A stretch of 64,000 nucleotides of DNA from Streptomyces roseolus (GTDB lineage: Bacteria > Actinomycetota > Actinomycetes > Streptomycetales > Streptomycetaceae): NCBI RefSeq assembly GCF_014649855.1, contig NZ_BMTV01000015.1, positions 27,611-91,610 on the forward strand. Reading direction: 5' to 3'. The translations under genes and the position numbers were made by a program. Under the pieces are notes generated by a model. The model worked only from the letters and a program-made list of their open reading frames with translations, searched no databases and had not been told where the DNA came from. Position 1 is the first letter of the stretch. Every line of letters starts with the position of its first letter. Of the stretch, positions 61,502 to 64,000 are shown in pieces.

Positions 61502-63753
61502 GCCCCTTCGTTCTGGGCCTGCGTCTCTTGTGGGGCGCCGGACGCAGGGGGCGTGCGCGCTTCCTGTTGATGGCCCTCGGGTCCGGGCTGGGAGTGGCCT
61601 GTCTCGCGGCGGTGCTCACCATCCCCGCGATCCTCGCCTCGCACGACGCCCGTACCTCCGCGCGGTATCCGGTCCACGGGGAGCACAGCAGCGCCGTCTA
61701 CCAGAAGTTCCTCGACCCGTACGGTTCGAGGCCGCTCCGGCGGATCTTCCTCGCCCGCACGGGACCGGGCCCGGTTCCCCGCCCGCCGGGGGTCACCGCG
61801 TTCCCCGGCCCCGGGGAGGTCGTCGTCTCACCCGCGCTCCGTGACGCCCTCGCCGCGAATCCCGGCGCCTCGGGCCTCGTTCCCGGCAGGGTGACGGGCA
61901 CCATCGGGGCGGAAGGCCTCGGCAGCCCGGACGAGCTCTACGCGTACGTCGGCACCACGCCGGGCAAGCTGACCGCACCGCACGCGCTCGAAAGGTTCGG
62001 GGACGGGCGGCTCCACGAGGAGGTCGTCGACGGCGAGACCCTGGACATCCTGCGGTTCACCCTCGGGTGCATCGTCCTCCTGCCGCTCGTCGTCTTCCTC
62101 TCCGTCTGCGCGCGCCTCTCCGGGGAGTCCCGGGCGCGGCGACTGGCGGCGTTGCGGCTGGTGGGTCTCAGCGTCAAAGACACCCTGCGGGTCAACGCCG
62201 GGGAGAACGTCGCGGCGGCCTCCCTCGGAGCGGTGCTCGGGCTCGCCGCGTACCTCGGGGGCAACGAGGTCATGGCACGGGTCGGGCTCCCGGGACTCCG
62301 GTGGTATCCCGCGGACGGGCGGCCCGAGTGGTCGACCATCGCGGTGTGCCTGGTCGGGTGCCCCGCGCTCGCCTGGGGCATCGGGCTGTTCGGGGCCCGG
62401 CGGGCCGCGCTCTCGCCGATCGCGGTGCGTCGGACGGCGGAACGCCGACCGCCCCGGACGTGGGGGGCGCTGCTGCTGGTCCCGGGGATGGGGGTGATCG
62501 TCGGCTACTGCGCGATGAGCGTCCTGGGGAAGGATCCTTCCGGCGGGTCCGCCAGTTCCACCCTCGTGCCGGCCGCCGTGCTGCTGACCGGTACCGGGCT
62601 CGTCCTCGGGCTGCCGCCCGTCACCGCGTGGCTAGCGCGCAGGACCGCCGCGGTCTCCAGGTCTCTGCCGCTCACGCTGGCGATGCGGCGTACGGAGGTG
62701 GATCCCGGCGCTTCTCTGCGGGTGGCCACGGGGCTCGTGCTGTTGGTCTTCGGCGCCTCGCTCACGCAGGGCGTGCTCATCGAACTGGACCAGGTGAGTC
62801 GGCGTACCGCGCCGCTCCAGGAGTACCAGATCCGCCTGAGCGAGCTCAGCGGCGACCAGCAGAAGGAACTCGTCCGGCTGCCGGGCGTGCGGGCGCACCT
62901 GACCACGTACAGCTCGTGGAGCCCGCCCGGCGAACCGGGCGGCATCGGCCTCGACGTGATCGTCGGCACGTGTGAACAGGCGGCCAGGACCGCGATCTCG
63001 CTGCGCGGCTGTGTGGACGGCGAGGTCATGCGGCTCAGCGGCCCCGTCCCTCCGACCGAGTACGACCCGAAGCCCGGCGACCGCTTCCCCTTCGCCCTCC
63101 GGAACGGCCGGAAGGCCGTCCTGGCCGTACCGGAGGCCAGCGCGGAGGTGGACGCTTATCAGCCCTCCGTGCTCCGGCCCGACACCCTGCTCGTTCCGCC
63201 CTCGATGGCGCCGGTGGGGCTTGCGGCGGGGGCCGGGAGCCTGACCTTGGTGTCGGGGGCCGATGCGGAGACGGTGCGGGCGGTGCTCGACGGGATCGGT
63301 CGCGTCGCGCCCACCGCGGAGGTGGACGCGGTGGGGATCGCCATCGACGCGTTGGCCCAGTTGGCCGTCATCCGGAGCCTGTTGATGGTCGGGATGGTGC
63401 TCGGGCTGGTCGTCGGGGTGGCGGCGTTCGTGGTGTCGGTGGCTGATCGGGCTCTGGAGCGGCGGGGGCAGGTGGCGGCGCTGGGGTTGTTGGGGGCTCG
63501 GGCGGGGACCTTGCGGGGGGTGCAGGTGGTGCAGGTGGTGGTTCCGTTGGGGGTGGGGCTGAGCGGGGCCGTGGTGACGGGGTGGCTGGCCGAGGCGAGT
63601 TATCTGATCACCGGCGGCGGGGCCGTCCACTGGGACTGGGAGGGATTGCCGGTGCTGGTGGCGAGTGCGGTGGGAGTGCTGGTCGTGGCCGGGGTGGCTT
63701 CCGTGCCCATGGTGCGGCGGCACGTGGATCCGGAGCTCGTCCGGCGGGATTGA
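61498..63753 (+). CDS. FtsX-like ABC permease
   Basis: GTG at 61498 overlaps the ATPase stop, giving 751 residues. It begins with one membrane helix. An extracytoplasmic region follows, then a first helix bundle (about 190-350), a second large extracytoplasmic region and a last FtsX domain of three helices (about 625-740). This is the duplicated FtsX layout of lipoprotein, peptide or antimicrobial-resistance exporters. The substrate is not known. Confidence 0.9.
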   Translation: MSPFVLGLRLLWGAGRRGRARFLLMALGSGLGVACLAAVLTIPAILASHDARTSARYPVHGEHSSAVYQKFLDPYGSRPLRRIFLARTGPGPVPRPPGVTAFPGPGEVVVSPALRDALAANPGASGLVPGRVTGTIGAEGLGSPDELYAYVGTTPGKLTAPHALERFGDGRLHEEVVDGETLDILRFTLGCIVLLPLVVFLSVCARLSGESRARRLAALRLVGLSVKDTLRVNAGENVAAASLGAVLGLAAYLGGNEVMARVGLPGLRWYPADGRPEWSTIAVCLVGCPALAWGIGLFGARRAALSPIAVRRTAERRPPRTWGALLLVPGMGVIVGYCAMSVLGKDPSGGSASSTLVPAAVLLTGTGLVLGLPPVTAWLARRTAAVSRSLPLTLAMRRTEVDPGASLRVATGLVLLVFGASLTQGVLIELDQVSRRTAPLQEYQIRLSELSGDQQKELVRLPGVRAHLTTYSSWSPPGEPGGIGLDVIVGTCEQAARTAISLRGCVDGEVMRLSGPVPPTEYDPKPGDRFPFALRNGRKAVLAVPEASAEVDAYQPSVLRPDTLLVPPSMAPVGLAAGAGSLTLVSGADAETVRAVLDGIGRVAPTAEVDAVGIAIDALAQLAVIRSLLMVGMVLGLVVGVAAFVVSVADRALERRGQVAALGLLGARAGTLRGVQVVQVVVPLGVGLSGAVVTGWLAEASYLITGGGAVHWDWEGLPVLVASAVGVLVVAGVASVPMVRRHVDPELVRRD

Positions 63754-63863
63754 TGGATCTCCTGCTCGGGATCTCCTGCTCAGGGCGATGAGTTTCCGGG
63801 AGGAGCGGGGTCTTCTAGGGTGCGTATCCGTTCCGTTCCGTTCCGATCGTTCCGGAGGTCGTC

Positions 63864-64000
63864 GTGTCCACCGCCCCCGCCCCCAAGGGTCCCGCCAGCT
63901 ACTTCCCCTCCATCGAGAAGAAGTACGGGCGGCCCGTGTCCGAGTGGTTCGAGGTGATCCGCTCCTCGCCGCTCGACAAGCACATGGAGCTCGTCGCCTG
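63864..64000 (+). CDS. DUF4287 domain protein (3' end outside window)
   Basis: GTG at 63864 with CGGAGG upstream. The visible 45 residues, including GPASYFPSIEKKYGRPVSEW and the SSPLDKHMELVA segment, match the start of the DUF4287 family of small actinobacterial proteins. The window ends within the gene. Confidence 0.8.
   Translation, partial: MSTAPAPKGPASYFPSIEKKYGRPVSEWFEVIRSSPLDKHMELVA

Overview
The window is chromosomal DNA from a Streptomyces. GC content is very high with strong G/C bias at third codon positions. It carries the Streptomyces developmental regulator BldC essentially residue for residue as I remember it, an Lsr2-type nucleoid protein, mycothiol-type enzymes, GTG and TTG starts and a high-GC tRNA set. 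The order hrpA-like helicase, bldC, conserved hypothetical, valine dehydrogenase, DUF3073, purM, purF ... purL, purQ, purS, lsrL ... purC ... purD, dnaX is, from memory, the core order around SCO4092 to SCO4067 of S. coelicolor. This is therefore a conserved core segment interrupted by two tRNA-linked insertions.

Layout. Positions 1-5.5 kb hold an ECF41-like sigma factor (5' end outside the window), a methyltransferase, a PAP2 phosphatase/lipid kinase pair and two tandem RNHCP proteins. Positions 5.5-14.7 kb are genomic island 1, bounded by a 43-bp exact direct repeat of the 3' part of tRNA-Lys(TTT). It contains a type VII (WXG100) polymorphic toxin operon with an RNase A-like toxin, immunity genes and a spare truncated toxin cassette. 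It also holds a decayed tyrosine integrase, an unusual HTH/coiled-coil/DnaB-helicase fusion, a tiny two-helix membrane protein and a frameshifted SMI1/KNR4 gene. Positions 14.8-24.4 kb hold a secreted VCBS-repeat protein, an RGG-tailed DEAD-box helicase, a low-complexity lipoprotein, a small zincin, a tRNA Glu-Asp-Phe cluster and a CcdA/DsbA thiol-redox pair. Positions 24.5-32.6 kb hold the DEAH helicase, a second tRNA-Asp, bldC, vdh and DUF3073.

Positions 32.7-53.6 kb are dominated by purine biosynthesis (purF-purM, purS-purQ-purL, purC, purD). Between these lie a sulfatase, a META lipoprotein, an MDMPI-type enzyme, lsrL, three tRNA-Gly genes, and an ABC-exporter plus two-component operon. 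Two further genes encode a dimethylformamidase-like protein and a membrane protein that looks like an M48 peptidase without its zinc motif. dnaX and the SRP RNA gene follow.

Positions 56.2-60.0 kb are genomic island 2, next to tRNA-Ser(GGA) and bounded by a 53-nt repeat of its 3' end. It has no integrase. It carries a helicase-associated/WYL protein and a MazEF-like toxin-antitoxin pair. The window ends with a small secreted protein, a MacB-type ABC ATPase with an FtsX-type permease, and the start of a DUF4287 gene.

The most unusual items are the toxin/immunity island with its HTH-DnaB fusion, the second WYL/toxin-antitoxin island, and a tRNA-Gly(TCC) whose D- and T-loops both depart from the consensus. 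The last may be a tRNA specialised for peptidoglycan glycine addition. No search could be run; all family names come from motif recognition.
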